From: Streptomyces shenzhenensis
GTDB taxonomy: Bacteria > Actinomycetota > Actinomycetes > Streptomycetales > Streptomycetaceae
Length of the DNA stretch: 64,000 bases
Direction of reading: 5' to 3'
Assembly: GCF_021462265.1 (NCBI RefSeq)
Contig: NZ_JAJONF010000013.1
Location: 62,001 to 126,000, forward strand
Made by a program: the position numbers and the translations under genes
Shown: positions 43,176 through 52,900 of the stretch, one piece after another
Layout of the letters: each line of letters starts with the position of its first letter
How positions within the stretch are numbered: the stretch's first letter is position 1
The notes under the pieces: generated by a model
Database searches by the model: none
What the model saw: only the letters and a program-made list of their open reading frames with translations
What the model was told of the DNA's origin: nothing

Positions 43176-44375
43176 ATGTCGGCCGACGTGATCGATCTGG
43201 TGGCGATGGGCGAGGACTTCGTCCGCGATCCGTATCCGGTCTACGCGGCGCTGCGTGAGCGCGGCCCCGTGCACAGGGTACGGATCCCGGAGGGTACGGA
43301 GGCCTGGCTTGTCGTCGGGTACGAGGCCGGCCGGGCCGCGCTCGTGGATCCGCGGTTGTCCAAGCAGTGGAAGAACGCCTCGCCCTCCTTCCCGCTCCCC
43401 AGTCCTTCGGCGGGGCCGCACATGCTCAACTCCGACCCACCGGACCACGAGCGGCTGCGCAAGCTGGTCGTCCGCGAGTTCACTCCGCGCCGGATCGAGC
43501 AGCTCGCCCCACGCGTGCGGCAGATCACCGACGAGCTGCTCGACGCGATGACGGCGCTTCCGGAAGGGCGGGCCGATCTGGTCGAGGCACTCTCGTTCCC
43601 GCTGCCCATCTCGGTGATCTGCGAGCTGCTCGGCGTCCCGATGCTGGACAGGGCCGCGTTCCGTGCCTGGACCGGCACGATACTCACCGACCCGGACCCG
43701 GCCGCGCGGCAGGCGGCGACGGGTGAGGTGGCCGACTATCTCGCCGGGTTACTGGAGCGCAAGCGCCTGGCGCCGGGTCCGGACCTGATGAGCGCGTTGA
43801 TCCGGACCACCGACGAGAACGGCGACCGGCTCTCCCCGGACGAGCTGCGGGGCACCGCCTGGCTGCTGCTGGTCGCGGGGCACGAGACCACCGTCAATCT
43901 GATCTCCAACGGCGTGTTGGCGCTGCTGACCCACCCCGGCCAGCTCGCCGTGCTTCGCGACGACATGACGCTGATGGACAACGCGGTGGAGGAGATGCTG
44001 CGCTACGACGGGCCGGTGGAGACGCCGACGTTCAGGTTCACCACCGAGCCGGTCGAGATCGGCGCCACGGACATCCCCGGCGGAGGTGAACTGGTCCTCG
44101 TGGCTCTGGCGGACGCGAACCACGACCCGGCCCGCTTCCCCGACCCGGCCCGCTTCGATATCCGGCGGCCCGCGGGCGGTCACGTCGCCTTCGGCCACGG
44201 CATCCACTACTGCCTCGGAGCGCCGCTCGCCCGCATGGAGGCCCGGATCGCTGTCCGTGCCCTGCTGGAGCGCTGCCCCGATCTCGCCCTCGACGCCCAC
44301 CCGGCCGCCCTGACGTGGCGCCACGGCATGCTCATCCGCGGCCCACGTCAGCTGCCGGTCCGCTGGAAGTCCTGA
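43176..44375 (+). CDS. Cytochrome P450 with a TTA codon
   Basis: A 399-aa soluble P450. AGHETTVNL (I-helix), EMLR (K-helix E-x-x-R) and the haem loop FGHGIHYCLG with Cys at residue 346 are intact, as is the Asp-Pro-Asp meander (FPDPARFD). The ATG at 43176 follows a G-rich stretch. Codon 192 is TTA (43749-43751), which limits translation to conditions where the bldA tRNA is active, as often for specialised-metabolism genes. It is about as different from the P450 at 16104 as members of separate CYP families. No redox partner is nearby. Confidence 0.92.
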   Translation: MSADVIDLVAMGEDFVRDPYPVYAALRERGPVHRVRIPEGTEAWLVVGYEAGRAALVDPRLSKQWKNASPSFPLPSPSAGPHMLNSDPPDHERLRKLVVREFTPRRIEQLAPRVRQITDELLDAMTALPEGRADLVEALSFPLPISVICELLGVPMLDRAAFRAWTGTILTDPDPAARQAATGEVADYLAGLLERKRLAPGPDLMSALIRTTDENGDRLSPDELRGTAWLLLVAGHETTVNLISNGVLALLTHPGQLAVLRDDMTLMDNAVEEMLRYDGPVETPTFRFTTEPVEIGATDIPGGGELVLVALADANHDPARFPDPARFDIRRPAGGHVAFGHGIHYCLGAPLARMEARIAVRALLERCPDLALDAHPAALTWRHGMLIRGPRQLPVRWKS

Positions 44376-44616
44376 CCTCGCGCGGCGACGCCACGGGCGC
44401 CGAAAGCCGCTGTCCATGACCTGTGACGTGCGGGTTCGCACGAACTGGCCTCGGCCGCCGGACGGGCGGGTCAGACCGGCCCCGCGTGCTGTCGCGTCTG
44501 CCCCAGCTCGCCCTGCCGAGCGGGTCCGCCTTCCCCCGGCTGCTGCCGGACGACCGCCGAAGGCAGGACGCGCGGCACCCTGGAGGAGGGGGCGCGGCGG
44601 CGGGAGAGGAGGCGTG

Positions 44617-45519
44617 ATGCGAACCAGCGACGAGATCTATCACCAGGTCCGCTGGGACCCGCGGTTCGACCCGGCCCGGTTCGTGCTGGGGATCAGCCAG
44701 CGTGGGGGTGCCGTGAAGCGCGTCGCGCTGGCCTCCTTCGTGCCTGGGGGCGACATCCCGTGGCACCGGGTGGTGTTCATCGAGGCGGACGGGGAGGTGG
44801 TCTGGGACCGGGCGACACGGGTGGACCGCATCGACGTGTCGGGCGCCGGCCGGGTGCGGAACACGCGGGCGGAGCCGGGCTTCGGCCGGGGAGAGCCCGT
44901 CGGCGTCCTCGGCCTGCCCCCGACGGCCCGCACAGCGGTGGCCTGGATCCCGCCCGCGGAGCTGTGGCCGCCGATCCAGGACATCCGCCGGGACTACGAT
45001 CCGCAGATTTACCGCTGGCCGCCGCACGTCAATGTGCTCTTCCCCTTCGTCCCGGAGTCCGGCTTCGGGCGGGCCGCCTCGCTGCTCGCCGCGGCGACGG
45101 CCGAGGCGCCGGTCTTCACCGCCCGGCTGGACGGGGTGCGGACCTTCCGGCACAGGGCGTACTCCACCGTGTGGCTCGACCCCGCGGCGGCCGGCAGGGC
45201 ACCGTGGGCGGACCTGCACCGCGCACTGCGGCAGCGGTTTCCGCACTGTCATGGGCCCACCGAGAACTTCACCCCGCACCTGTCCCTGGGCCGGACCCGG
45301 GATCCGCGGCGGGTCAGCGCCGACTGCGCCGTCCGGCTCGACGCCATGACGGCGACGGTCTGGGCACTCGTCCTGCTCTCGCGCAGGGGCCAGGGGCCGA
45401 TGCGGCCACGGGCCACGATCGCCCTGCGCACGGGCGAGGTCCGCCGGCTGCCCGCGCCCGGCGTCGAAGCACCCGGCCCGGAGGACACGGCATGGCTCTC
45501 AGAGATCTCCGACAGGTGA
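44617..45519 (+). CDS. Predicted RNA-repair fusion: MJ1316 (DUF504) domain plus 2H phosphoesterase
   Basis: A 300-aa fusion. Residues 1-~65 match the MJ1316/DUF504 RNA-repair-associated domain: DEIYHQVRWDPRFD, FVLGISQRGG, VPGGDIPWHRVVFIEADGEV. Residues ~125-280 form a 2'-5' RNA ligase/2H phosphoesterase fold with the two catalytic His motifs PHVNVLFPF and PHLSLGR, expected to open or close 2',3'-cyclic phosphates at RNA ends. The first motif has Asn where many family members have Thr/Ser. AGAGGAGG lies 5 nt before ATG 44617. The gene is alone; RNA ligase or RtcB partners are not present. The combination points to tRNA or rRNA end repair after cleavage. Confidence 0.8.
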   Translation: MRTSDEIYHQVRWDPRFDPARFVLGISQRGGAVKRVALASFVPGGDIPWHRVVFIEADGEVVWDRATRVDRIDVSGAGRVRNTRAEPGFGRGEPVGVLGLPPTARTAVAWIPPAELWPPIQDIRRDYDPQIYRWPPHVNVLFPFVPESGFGRAASLLAAATAEAPVFTARLDGVRTFRHRAYSTVWLDPAAAGRAPWADLHRALRQRFPHCHGPTENFTPHLSLGRTRDPRRVSADCAVRLDAMTATVWALVLLSRRGQGPMRPRATIALRTGEVRRLPAPGVEAPGPEDTAWLSEISDR

Positions 45520-45817
45520 GGCCGGTGAGGCCATGACCGGGTGGCACGAAACGTCGCCGCCGGGCGTCCAGGTCGCGGAGGCGCGGGGGCCGAGCCGCCG
45601 CTGACGAGCCTGCCGTGCGCGCGTCTCCGCCGCGGATCGGCTACGCACCGTACGGCCGCCGAGCAGAGCCTCGGCGACGCCCCGCCAACGTGGAACTCGA
45701 CACAATTGGTCCACTTCAGGACGGATGAATGCGTAAATGTAGTTCTTTGAAGCCGGTTGCACTCCTGCGGTAACCAGCTCCGGGGAGGGGACGACGACAA
45801 CGGCACAGGAGAAGCGT

Positions 45818-47086
45818 TTGATCACGGTACGTAAGCGAAGCACCGGGCTGATGGCTACGGCCGGCGTGCTCGGCGGCATACTCGCACTCACGGCCCTCGG
45901 CGGTACCAGCAACGCCGCCACCAGCGGCAACGGCACCGGGAACCACCCGGCATCGCGGGCACAGGCGGATCAGGCGGGCGCCCAGGACACTTCCGACGCC
46001 CGAATAAGGATCACGCCCGGTCAGGGTGCCCACGGCGTCGGGATCAACGCCCCCGTGGAAGCCGCCGTCAGCAACGGCAGGCTCACCAGGGTGACCATGA
46101 CCGACGTCGCCACCGGTACCGAGATCCCGGGCACGCTGTCCCCGGACGGCACGTCCTGGAAGCCGGACGGCTCCCTGGAGCGGGCCACCAGGTACCAGGT
46201 CGCCGCGGAGGCCGAAGACGCCCAGGGCCGCGCCGCCACCGGGAACGCCACCATCACCACGGTCTCCCCGGCCAACGACTTCCTCGGGCACGTCTCCCCC
46301 GAGAACGGCTCGACCGTCGGTGTGGGCATGCCGGTGACGGTCAGCTTCGGCAGAGCGGTCGGCGACAAGGCCGCCGTCGAGTCGGAGATCCAGGTCAGCT
46401 CCAGCAGCGGCCAGCGGGTCGTCGGCCACTGGTTCAACGGCAACCGCCTGGACTTCCGCCCCGAGAACTACTGGAAGCCCGGCTCCACCGTCACCGTCAG
46501 GCTCACCCACCACGGCATCCGGAAGACGGTCACGTTCAAGATCGGGCGGAGCCAGATCAGCACCGTCGACGCCAGGACGAAGCAGCTGACCGTCGTACGG
46601 GACGGCAAGACGGTCAAGACCATCCCGATCTCGTCCGGCAGCCCCGAGCACCCGACGTACAACGGCCGGATGGTCATCTCCGAGAAGTACCGGCAGATCC
46701 GCATGAACGGTGCGAGCGTCGGCCTCAAGAAGGAGGACGGCAAGCCCGCGTACGACATCGGCGACGTACCGCACGCCATGCGCCTGACCGACTCGGGCAC
46801 GTTCATCCACGGCAACTACTGGGGCGCCGACTCGGTCTTCGGCAAGGTCAACACCAGTCACGGCTGCGTGGGCCTGAAGGACGTCAGGGGCGGCGGCGAC
46901 GGCGGGCAGCCCGCCGCCTGGTTCTTCGAGAACTCGATGACCGGTGACGTCGTGATCGTCAAGAACTCCGCGGACAAGACCGCGCCGGCCCCGGACAACG
47001 GCCTCAGCGACTGGAACATGCCGTGGGCCGAGTGGGTCTCGGGCAGCGCGACCCGGAGCGTGTCCGGCGGCGCCCCTCACGCGTGA
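45818..47086 (+). CDS. L,D-transpeptidase (YkuD) with N-terminal Ig-like domains
   Basis: A 422-aa exported cell-wall enzyme that forms 3-3 cross-links between meso- or LL-diaminopimelate side chains, or attaches proteins to peptidoglycan. The N-terminal ~33 residues are a signal peptide without a lipobox Cys. Two Ig-like domains (~60-240; the second starts VSPENGSTVGVGMPVTVSF) precede the YkuD domain (~250-400). There HGNYWG and NTSHGCVGL provide the catalytic His and Cys (Cys350). The Ig-Ig-YkuD layout is the actinobacterial type. TTG at 45818 has AGGAGA upstream. It is monocistronic, convergent with the symporter-phosphatase gene. Confidence 0.9.
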   Translation: MITVRKRSTGLMATAGVLGGILALTALGGTSNAATSGNGTGNHPASRAQADQAGAQDTSDARIRITPGQGAHGVGINAPVEAAVSNGRLTRVTMTDVATGTEIPGTLSPDGTSWKPDGSLERATRYQVAAEAEDAQGRAATGNATITTVSPANDFLGHVSPENGSTVGVGMPVTVSFGRAVGDKAAVESEIQVSSSSGQRVVGHWFNGNRLDFRPENYWKPGSTVTVRLTHHGIRKTVTFKIGRSQISTVDARTKQLTVVRDGKTVKTIPISSGSPEHPTYNGRMVISEKYRQIRMNGASVGLKKEDGKPAYDIGDVPHAMRLTDSGTFIHGNYWGADSVFGKVNTSHGCVGLKDVRGGGDGGQPAAWFFENSMTGDVVIVKNSADKTAPAPDNGLSDWNMPWAEWVSGSATRSVSGGAPHA

Positions 47087-47223
47087 CGGACGCGGAGCGG
47101 GCCGTGGTCCGGCCACTGCCGAAGGCGCGGGGCCGGGAAGGCAGCCGGGGACGTACCGCCACCGGGTCCGTCGCGTGTGCGTGGCCGATCGCCGGCACGC
47201 GCGGCATCCGCGGGCGGCGCCGG

Positions 47224-50200
47224 TCAGCCGGCGAGCGTTCCCGGCGTCGTCTGCTCGGCCCAGATGACCTTGCCGTCCTTCGTGTAGCGCGTGCCCCAGC
47301 GCTCGGCGAACTGGGCCACCAGGAAGAGGCCCCGGCCGCCCTCGTCCGTGCTGGCCGCGTAGCGCAGATGCGGCGAGGTGCTGCTGTGGTCGGAGACCTC
47401 GCAGACGAGCGCGCGGTCGCGGATCAACCGCGCCTTGATCGGCCCGGTGGCGTGGCGCATGGCATTGGTGATCAGTTCGCTGCAGATCAGCTCCGTGGTG
47501 TACACGAGGTCCTCCAGCTCCCACTCCATGAGCCGGGCGGAGACGGCCGCGCGTACGCGGCGAACGGCGGCGGGGTCGCTCTCCACGTCCCATTCGGCGA
47601 CCTGCCCGGGCCCCAGCACCCGCGTACGGGCGACGAGCAGCGCGATGTCGTCGCTCCGGTGCTCCGGGAGCAGGGCGCCGAGCACGGCGTCGCAGGTCTC
47701 CTCGGGGGACTGGTCCGCGTGCGCCAGCGTCTCGCGGAGCAGCCGGAGCCCGGCGTCGACGTCCAGGTCGCGGCGCTCGACGAGGCCGTCGGTGAACAGG
47801 ACCAGTTTGCTGCCCTCGGGCAGCCGCAGCTCGGTGGACTCGAAGGGCAGTCCGCCGATGCCGAGGGGAAGGCAGGACGGCACGTCCACGAACTCCACCG
47901 TCCCGTCGGGGTGCACGAGCGCGGGCGCGAGGTGGCCGGCGCCGGCGATGCAGCAGGTGCCGGCCACGGAGTCGTAGACCGCGTACAGGCAGGTGGCGCC
48001 GGTGACGGTGGTCCGGTCGCCGGCCGCTATCGCGTCCTTGTCGATGAGGGTGACCAACTCGTCGAGGTGGCTGAGGAGTTCGTCGGGCGGCAGGTCCAGG
48101 GGGGTGGAGAAGTTGTGCACGGCGGTGCGCAGCTGCCCCATGGTGGCCGCGGCATGCAGTCCGTGCCCGACGATGTCGCCCATGACCAGCGCCACCCTGG
48201 CGCCCGGCAGCGGGATGACGTCGAACCAGTCGCCGCCGACCGCCTTTGCGGGGAGGTACCGGGAAGCGACCTCGACGGCGTTCTGTTCGGGCAGCGTGTG
48301 CGGCAGCAGTCTCCGCTGCAGCGCCACGGCCAGGCCGTGCTCGCGGGTGTAGCGGCGTGCGTTGTCGAGGGAGACGGCGGCCCGGGTGGCCAGTTCGGCC
48401 GCCAGGGACAGATCGTCCTGATCGAAGGGCTCGGGCTTCTCGGAGCGCCAGAAGTGGACGACGCCCAGCAGCACGCCGCGGGCGGACAGCGGCGCCGTGA
48501 TGAGCGAATGGATCCCGTAGTCGATGATGCGGGAGCCCCGCACGGGGCTCACCTCCATCCATCGCGTGGCATCACGCAGACGAGGTACCAGGACCGCCTT
48601 CCCGCTCTCGGCGCTGTGGGCCTGTGGTGTGGACGGCCCGTAAGTGATCAGGTCGCCGACGGGGATGAAGGGAGCGTTGTCGTGGATGCCGCTGACCGCC
48701 GCGCGCCGCATCCGCTGGCTGCCGGTGCCCGTGCCGTTTATCTCCGGTTCCGCGTCGCTCAGCACGGACTCGGCCAGGTCGACGGTGACGTAGTCGGCGA
48801 AGCGCGGAACCGCGACCTGCGTCAGCTCTTCGGCCGTGCGGGTCACATCGAGGGTGGTGCCGATGCCGCCGGTCGCGTCGTAGAGCAGCTTGAGCCGCCA
48901 CCGGACCAGTTCGACCCGCTGCGACGCCTCACCGATCATCTCCATCACTTCTTCGGTGCCGAGCTCCTCCTCTCCGGCCACCGCGGCGACCGCGAGCCGC
49001 GCGGACGCGGTGCCCACCGAACCGGCGAGCTGGGCTTCCGCGTGATGGACCAGCTCCGGCGGCGCTTCGGCCGCCAGTGAGTCGGGTCTTCCACCAGGGT
49101 AGGAGCGCAACGCGCGCAGGGCGCCCTCCCGCCCGAGGAAGCGCTCCAGCAGGGTCTGCAGCTGACCGACCGTGGCACGGACCTGCCAGCGCCGCTCCCT
49201 GACAGGCTCGCCGAGGATGTCGACGAACTGCTCCGCCTGCGCCCGCTCGGCGGCGTTCGGCCGGTCCACGAGGGAGACCGCGACATACCCGCCGAAGTTC
49301 AGCAGCGCACTCCAGAACATCGCATGGCTGATCGGGTCCATTCCCGCCATGCCGAACAGCTGCCGTGGCCGGAGCGGCCCCATGCCGAGGGGGCCCTCCC
49401 GCAGGAAGGAAGCGGGCAGCAGCCCGGCATCGGCGAAGGTCGGCAGCACGAGGGTGTACGCCCACACTGCGAACCCCGCCACCAGACCGACCAGCACGCC
49501 CCGGCGGGTACCGCCTTTCCAGAACAGGCCGCCCAGGACGGCGGGCGCGAACTGTGCCACGGCCGCGAACGACACCAGGCCGATCGACACCAGTGCCGTC
49601 TGCTCGCCCGCGAGCCGGAAGTACGCGTACCCGAGCAGCAGGACCAGCACGATGGTCGCCCGGCGGATGCCCAGCACCAGCCCGGCGAGGTTGCCCCGGT
49701 GCGTCAGCCGGGACCTGCTGCGCAGCAGCAGCGGCATCACGAGTGAGTTCGACACCATGGTGCTGAGCGCGGTCGTCTCGACGATGACCATGCTGGTGGC
49801 CGCGCTGAGGCCGCCGATGAAGACGAGCAGCGCGAGTGCCTGCTGGCCTCCGGCCATCGGCAGGGTCAGCACATAGGTGTCGGCGTCCACGGCCTTTCCG
49901 AACCGCAGGAGCCCGGCGGCCGCGACGGGAAGCGCGAAGACGCTGATCGCGAGCAGGTACAGCGGGAACAGCCACATCGCACGTTTGAGGTGCCTCTCGT
50001 CGACGTTCTCGACGACGCTGATCTGCCACTGCCGGGGCAGCAGCACGATCGCCAGCATGGACAGCACCGTGAGCCAGACCCACGTGCCGTAGCCGGTCTG
50101 CTCGCGCAGTGTGAACAGGGTGGTGAGGCCGGCGTCCTCGGCCCGGGAGAACAGGTCGTGGAGGCCCCCGAACATCCAGAAGACCACGAAGATCCCGGCC

Positions 50201-50835
50201 GAGAGGAACGCCACGAGCTTGACCACCGACTCGAAGGCGATGGCGGCGACCATGCCCTCGTGGCGTTCGGTGGCGTCCAGATGGCGGGTGCCGAAGACGA
50301 TGGTGAACGCGGCGAGTACCAGGGCCGCGTACAACCCGGTGTCCTGCAGCAGCGGGATGTGGCTCAGCTTCGGGCTGGAGGTGACGGGGTACCGCCGGAT
50401 GACCGCGAAGGTGATGGAGACCGCCTTGAGCTGCAGCGAGATGTAGGGGACGACCCCCACCACGGCGATGACCGTCACCAGACAGCCCAGCGCGGTGCTC
50501 TTGCCGTAACGGGCGGAGACGAAGTCGGCCAGCGAGGTGATCCGGTGCCGGTGGCTGATCCGGATGATTCTGCGCAGCACCAGCCAGCCCAGCGCGAGCA
50601 TGAGCGTCGGACCCAGGTAGATCGGCAGGAAGCCGACGCCGGCCCCGGCGGCCCAGCCCACGCTGCCGTAGTACGTCCAGGAGGTGGCGTACACGCCGAA
50701 GGACAGCGCGTAGACCGTGGCGTTGTTGATGATGCTCCGACCGGAATCCGCCCGCCGGTCACCGTAGAAGGCCACGGCGAAGAGAAGACCGAGGTATCCG
50801 GCCGAAACCGCGGCGACGATCCAGGTCTGGAGCAC
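47224..50835 (-). CDS. Sodium/solute symporter fused to GAF, SpoIIE phosphatase and HATPase domains
   Basis: A 1203-aa fusion. Residues 1-~510 are a polytopic Na+:solute symporter (SSS) domain with about 13 helices (ALSFGVYATSWTYYGSVGWA, SLADFVSARYGKST). A linker helix region (~520-650) leads to a GAF domain (~650-800). Next come a SpoIIE/PP2C domain (~815-1050) with VGGDWFDVIPLPG and MGDIVGHGLHAAA and a C-terminal GHKL ATPase of the anti-sigma kinase type (~1060-1200; ICSELITNAMRHATGP, GGRGLFLV). The combination suggests a transported substrate or gradient controls a phosphatase/kinase switch of anti-sigma/anti-anti-sigma type. GTG at 50835 with GAGG 6 nt upstream, 3 bp after the small membrane gene. 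Confidence 0.88.
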   Translation of the reverse strand: MLQTWIVAAVSAGYLGLLFAVAFYGDRRADSGRSIINNATVYALSFGVYATSWTYYGSVGWAAGAGVGFLPIYLGPTLMLALGWLVLRRIIRISHRHRITSLADFVSARYGKSTALGCLVTVIAVVGVVPYISLQLKAVSITFAVIRRYPVTSSPKLSHIPLLQDTGLYAALVLAAFTIVFGTRHLDATERHEGMVAAIAFESVVKLVAFLSAGIFVVFWMFGGLHDLFSRAEDAGLTTLFTLREQTGYGTWVWLTVLSMLAIVLLPRQWQISVVENVDERHLKRAMWLFPLYLLAISVFALPVAAAGLLRFGKAVDADTYVLTLPMAGGQQALALLVFIGGLSAATSMVIVETTALSTMVSNSLVMPLLLRSRSRLTHRGNLAGLVLGIRRATIVLVLLLGYAYFRLAGEQTALVSIGLVSFAAVAQFAPAVLGGLFWKGGTRRGVLVGLVAGFAVWAYTLVLPTFADAGLLPASFLREGPLGMGPLRPRQLFGMAGMDPISHAMFWSALLNFGGYVAVSLVDRPNAAERAQAEQFVDILGEPVRERRWQVRATVGQLQTLLERFLGREGALRALRSYPGGRPDSLAAEAPPELVHHAEAQLAGSVGTASARLAVAAVAGEEELGTEEVMEMIGEASQRVELVRWRLKLLYDATGGIGTTLDVTRTAEELTQVAVPRFADYVTVDLAESVLSDAEPEINGTGTGSQRMRRAAVSGIHDNAPFIPVGDLITYGPSTPQAHSAESGKAVLVPRLRDATRWMEVSPVRGSRIIDYGIHSLITAPLSARGVLLGVVHFWRSEKPEPFDQDDLSLAAELATRAAVSLDNARRYTREHGLAVALQRRLLPHTLPEQNAVEVASRYLPAKAVGGDWFDVIPLPGARVALVMGDIVGHGLHAAATMGQLRTAVHNFSTPLDLPPDELLSHLDELVTLIDKDAIAAGDRTTVTGATCLYAVYDSVAGTCCIAGAGHLAPALVHPDGTVEFVDVPSCLPLGIGGLPFESTELRLPEGSKLVLFTDGLVERRDLDVDAGLRLLRETLAHADQSPEETCDAVLGALLPEHRSDDIALLVARTRVLGPGQVAEWDVESDPAAVRRVRAAVSARLMEWELEDLVYTTELICSELITNAMRHATGPIKARLIRDRALVCEVSDHSSTSPHLRYAASTDEGGRGLFLVAQFAERWGTRYTKDGKVIWAEQTTPGTLAG

Positions 50836-50838
50836 GGC

Positions 50839-51045
50839 CTACCTCGATCTGCCGCCGATCACGGCGACCAGACCGATCACGATCGCCCAGACGAGAAACA
50901 GGTACGCCGCGAGAACGGGGACGCCGAAGACCTGGCCCATGCGGTCGAACCGCGCCAGGAACGGCGGAACGATCAGCACGAACCCCGCCGCCGCCACAGC
51001 GGCCAGGCGCAGACCGAGCTGCTCGTCGTCGCGCGACTCCGCCAT
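50839..51045 (-). CDS. Small two-helix membrane protein, partner of the SSS fusion
   Basis: A 68-aa protein with two hydrophobic helices (LAAVAAAGFVLIVPPFLA and VLAAYLFLVWAIVIGLVAVI). ATG at 51045 has GGAGG 6 nt upstream. It sits just upstream of the symporter fusion with a 3-bp gap, the position and size of the DUF485/DUF4212-type small subunits that accompany SSS transporters. Role as accessory subunit is inferred from this context. Confidence 0.75.
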   Translation of the reverse strand: MAESRDDEQLGLRLAAVAAAGFVLIVPPFLARFDRMGQVFGVPVLAAYLFLVWAIVIGLVAVIGGRSR

Positions 51046-51249
51046 GAGCCGCCTCCACATCCTCGATGCCGCGAGGTGCGACATGTGCCCGAATGTGACC
51101 GATGCCGGACCGCGGCGTCGATCGGCGCCGTAGTGACGCGCGCTGTGCTCAGTTCAACACGGCACCGGGACGCCCGCTACCGCAGACTCCGGGGCCCGGG
51201 CGAGACACCTGTCGGGGTGATCCGGGAGGCGGCCGCACGGGCTGGACGC

Positions 51250-51290
51250 GGCCCGGGCGCCGTCGCCTTTCCTTCGACGGTGCCCGGGCC
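51250..51290 (-). terminator. Terminator of the acetate operon
   Basis: A 16-bp stem (51250-51265 with 51275-51290) with one G-T type mismatch and a T-rich loop lies just downstream of the ActP-like stop. Confidence 0.75.
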
Positions 51291-51307
51291 CTGGCGGCGT
51301 CCGCGCG

Positions 51308-52900
51308 TCACTCGGCGGAGGCCAGGCAGCGCTCCTCGAACTCGTGGTACGTGGCGACGTCCGCCGTCCTGGCACTCAGGACGGTGCCGAGCCAGCCCAG
51401 CAGGAACCCGACCGGGATGGCGACGATGCCCGGGTTCTGCAGGGGGAACCAGGCGAAGTCCGCCGAGGGCAGCAGTGACGTCGGTGTGGAGGAGACGAGC
51501 GGGCTGAAGGCGACCAGCAGCACGGAGCAGCCGAGGCCGCCGTAGAGACCGAGGAGCGCGCCGCCCGCGTTGAAGCGGGGCCAGAACAGCGTGTACACGA
51601 TGGTCGGCACGAGGGACGAGGCGGCGATGGCGAAGGCGAGGAAGGCGAGTGAGGCCGCGTTCCAGTCCCAGGCCAGCAGGGCGATGAAGATTCCCAGCGC
51701 GCCGACCGCGCCGGCCGACAGACGCGCCACGGCAACCTCCTGACGGTCCTCCACCCGGCCCTTGCGGATGCCGTGCGCGAACACGTCGTGGGCCAGTGCC
51801 GAGGCCGCCGCCAGTGTGACGCCGGCGGCCACGGAGAGGATCGTGGCGAAGACGAGGCAGGAGAAGGCCGCCACCAGCAGGGTTCCGCCCACCGACTGCG
51901 CGAGCAGGAGCACCGCGGAGTTGCCGGTGGAGTCGGCGGCCCGGACGGTGTCGGTGCCGACGACCGCGGCCGCGCCCAGGCCCAGGATGCCGAGCGCCAG
52001 GCACACGGCGCCCACCAGGCCGATCGTCCACAGCACCGCCGTGCGCAACTGGCGTGCGCTGCCCGGTGACAGCAGGCGCATGACGATGTGCGGGAGCCCT
52101 CCGACGCCCAGGGCCATGGACAGCGCGAGACTGAGGAAGTCCAGCTTGCTGGTGGTGCTGACCCCGAACCGCAGGCCGGGCCGCAGATAGGCGTCCCCGT
52201 GCCCGCTGTTCGCGGCGGCCGCGCCGAGCAGGTCGTCGCCGCTCCAGGAGAAGCGCCTCAGCACCAGGAGGACGGCCACCACGGTCACGACCACCAGCAG
52301 CGCGGTCTTGGCGACCTGGATGAACGTGGTGCTGGGCATCCCGCCGACCGCGACGTAGAAGACCACGAGGCAGCCGATGATGATCACGCACAGGGCACGC
52401 ACGGCGCCCCCGGGCATCCCGGTGAACTGGGTCAGCAGGGCCACGCTCGCCGACAGCTGGGCCACCAGGTACAGGACGGACACGACGAGGGCGCAGACCC
52501 CGATGGCGAGCCGGACCGGCCGCTGCCGGTCCCGCATCCGCAGGGCGACGGTGTCGCCGAGGGTGAACAGACCGGTGTTGCGCAGCGGTTCGGCGATCAG
52601 CAGCAGCACCATGATCCAGCCGATGGCGGTGCCCACCAGATACAGCAGGCCGTCGTAGCCGGTCAGGCAGACCAGGCCGGTACTGCCCAGCAGCGTCGCC
52701 GCCGAGAGGTAGTCACCGCACATCGCCATGCCGTACCGCAGCGGCGACAGCGTGCGGCTGCCGAGGTAGAACTCGTTGACCTCGTCGCGGTGGGGACTGT
52801 TGATGATGGCCGTGAACATGGTGACGACGAGGAAGACGAGGAACAGGACCAGCGGCAGTCCTACCTGGTTGAGGGGGATGACGCCCCAGGCGGTGGTCAC
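51308..52900 (-). CDS. Cation/acetate symporter, ActP-like
   Basis: A 530-aa SSS-family symporter with about 13 membrane helices. GSRTLSPLRYGMAMCGDYLSAATLLGS is the segment between helices 1 and 2 that carries the Na+-site residues in ActP-type proteins (quoted here only in part: residues ~47-73). GTG at 52900 overlaps the DUF485 gene stop by GTGA. It is the last gene of the acs-adk-DUF485-symporter set, so acetate or a related short-chain carboxylate is the likely substrate. Confidence 0.88.
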   Translation of the reverse strand: MTTAWGVIPLNQVGLPLVLFLVFLVVTMFTAIINSPHRDEVNEFYLGSRTLSPLRYGMAMCGDYLSAATLLGSTGLVCLTGYDGLLYLVGTAIGWIMVLLLIAEPLRNTGLFTLGDTVALRMRDRQRPVRLAIGVCALVVSVLYLVAQLSASVALLTQFTGMPGGAVRALCVIIIGCLVVFYVAVGGMPSTTFIQVAKTALLVVVTVVAVLLVLRRFSWSGDDLLGAAAANSGHGDAYLRPGLRFGVSTTSKLDFLSLALSMALGVGGLPHIVMRLLSPGSARQLRTAVLWTIGLVGAVCLALGILGLGAAAVVGTDTVRAADSTGNSAVLLLAQSVGGTLLVAAFSCLVFATILSVAAGVTLAAASALAHDVFAHGIRKGRVEDRQEVAVARLSAGAVGALGIFIALLAWDWNAASLAFLAFAIAASSLVPTIVYTLFWPRFNAGGALLGLYGGLGCSVLLVAFSPLVSSTPTSLLPSADFAWFPLQNPGIVAIPVGFLLGWLGTVLSARTADVATYHEFEERCLASAE

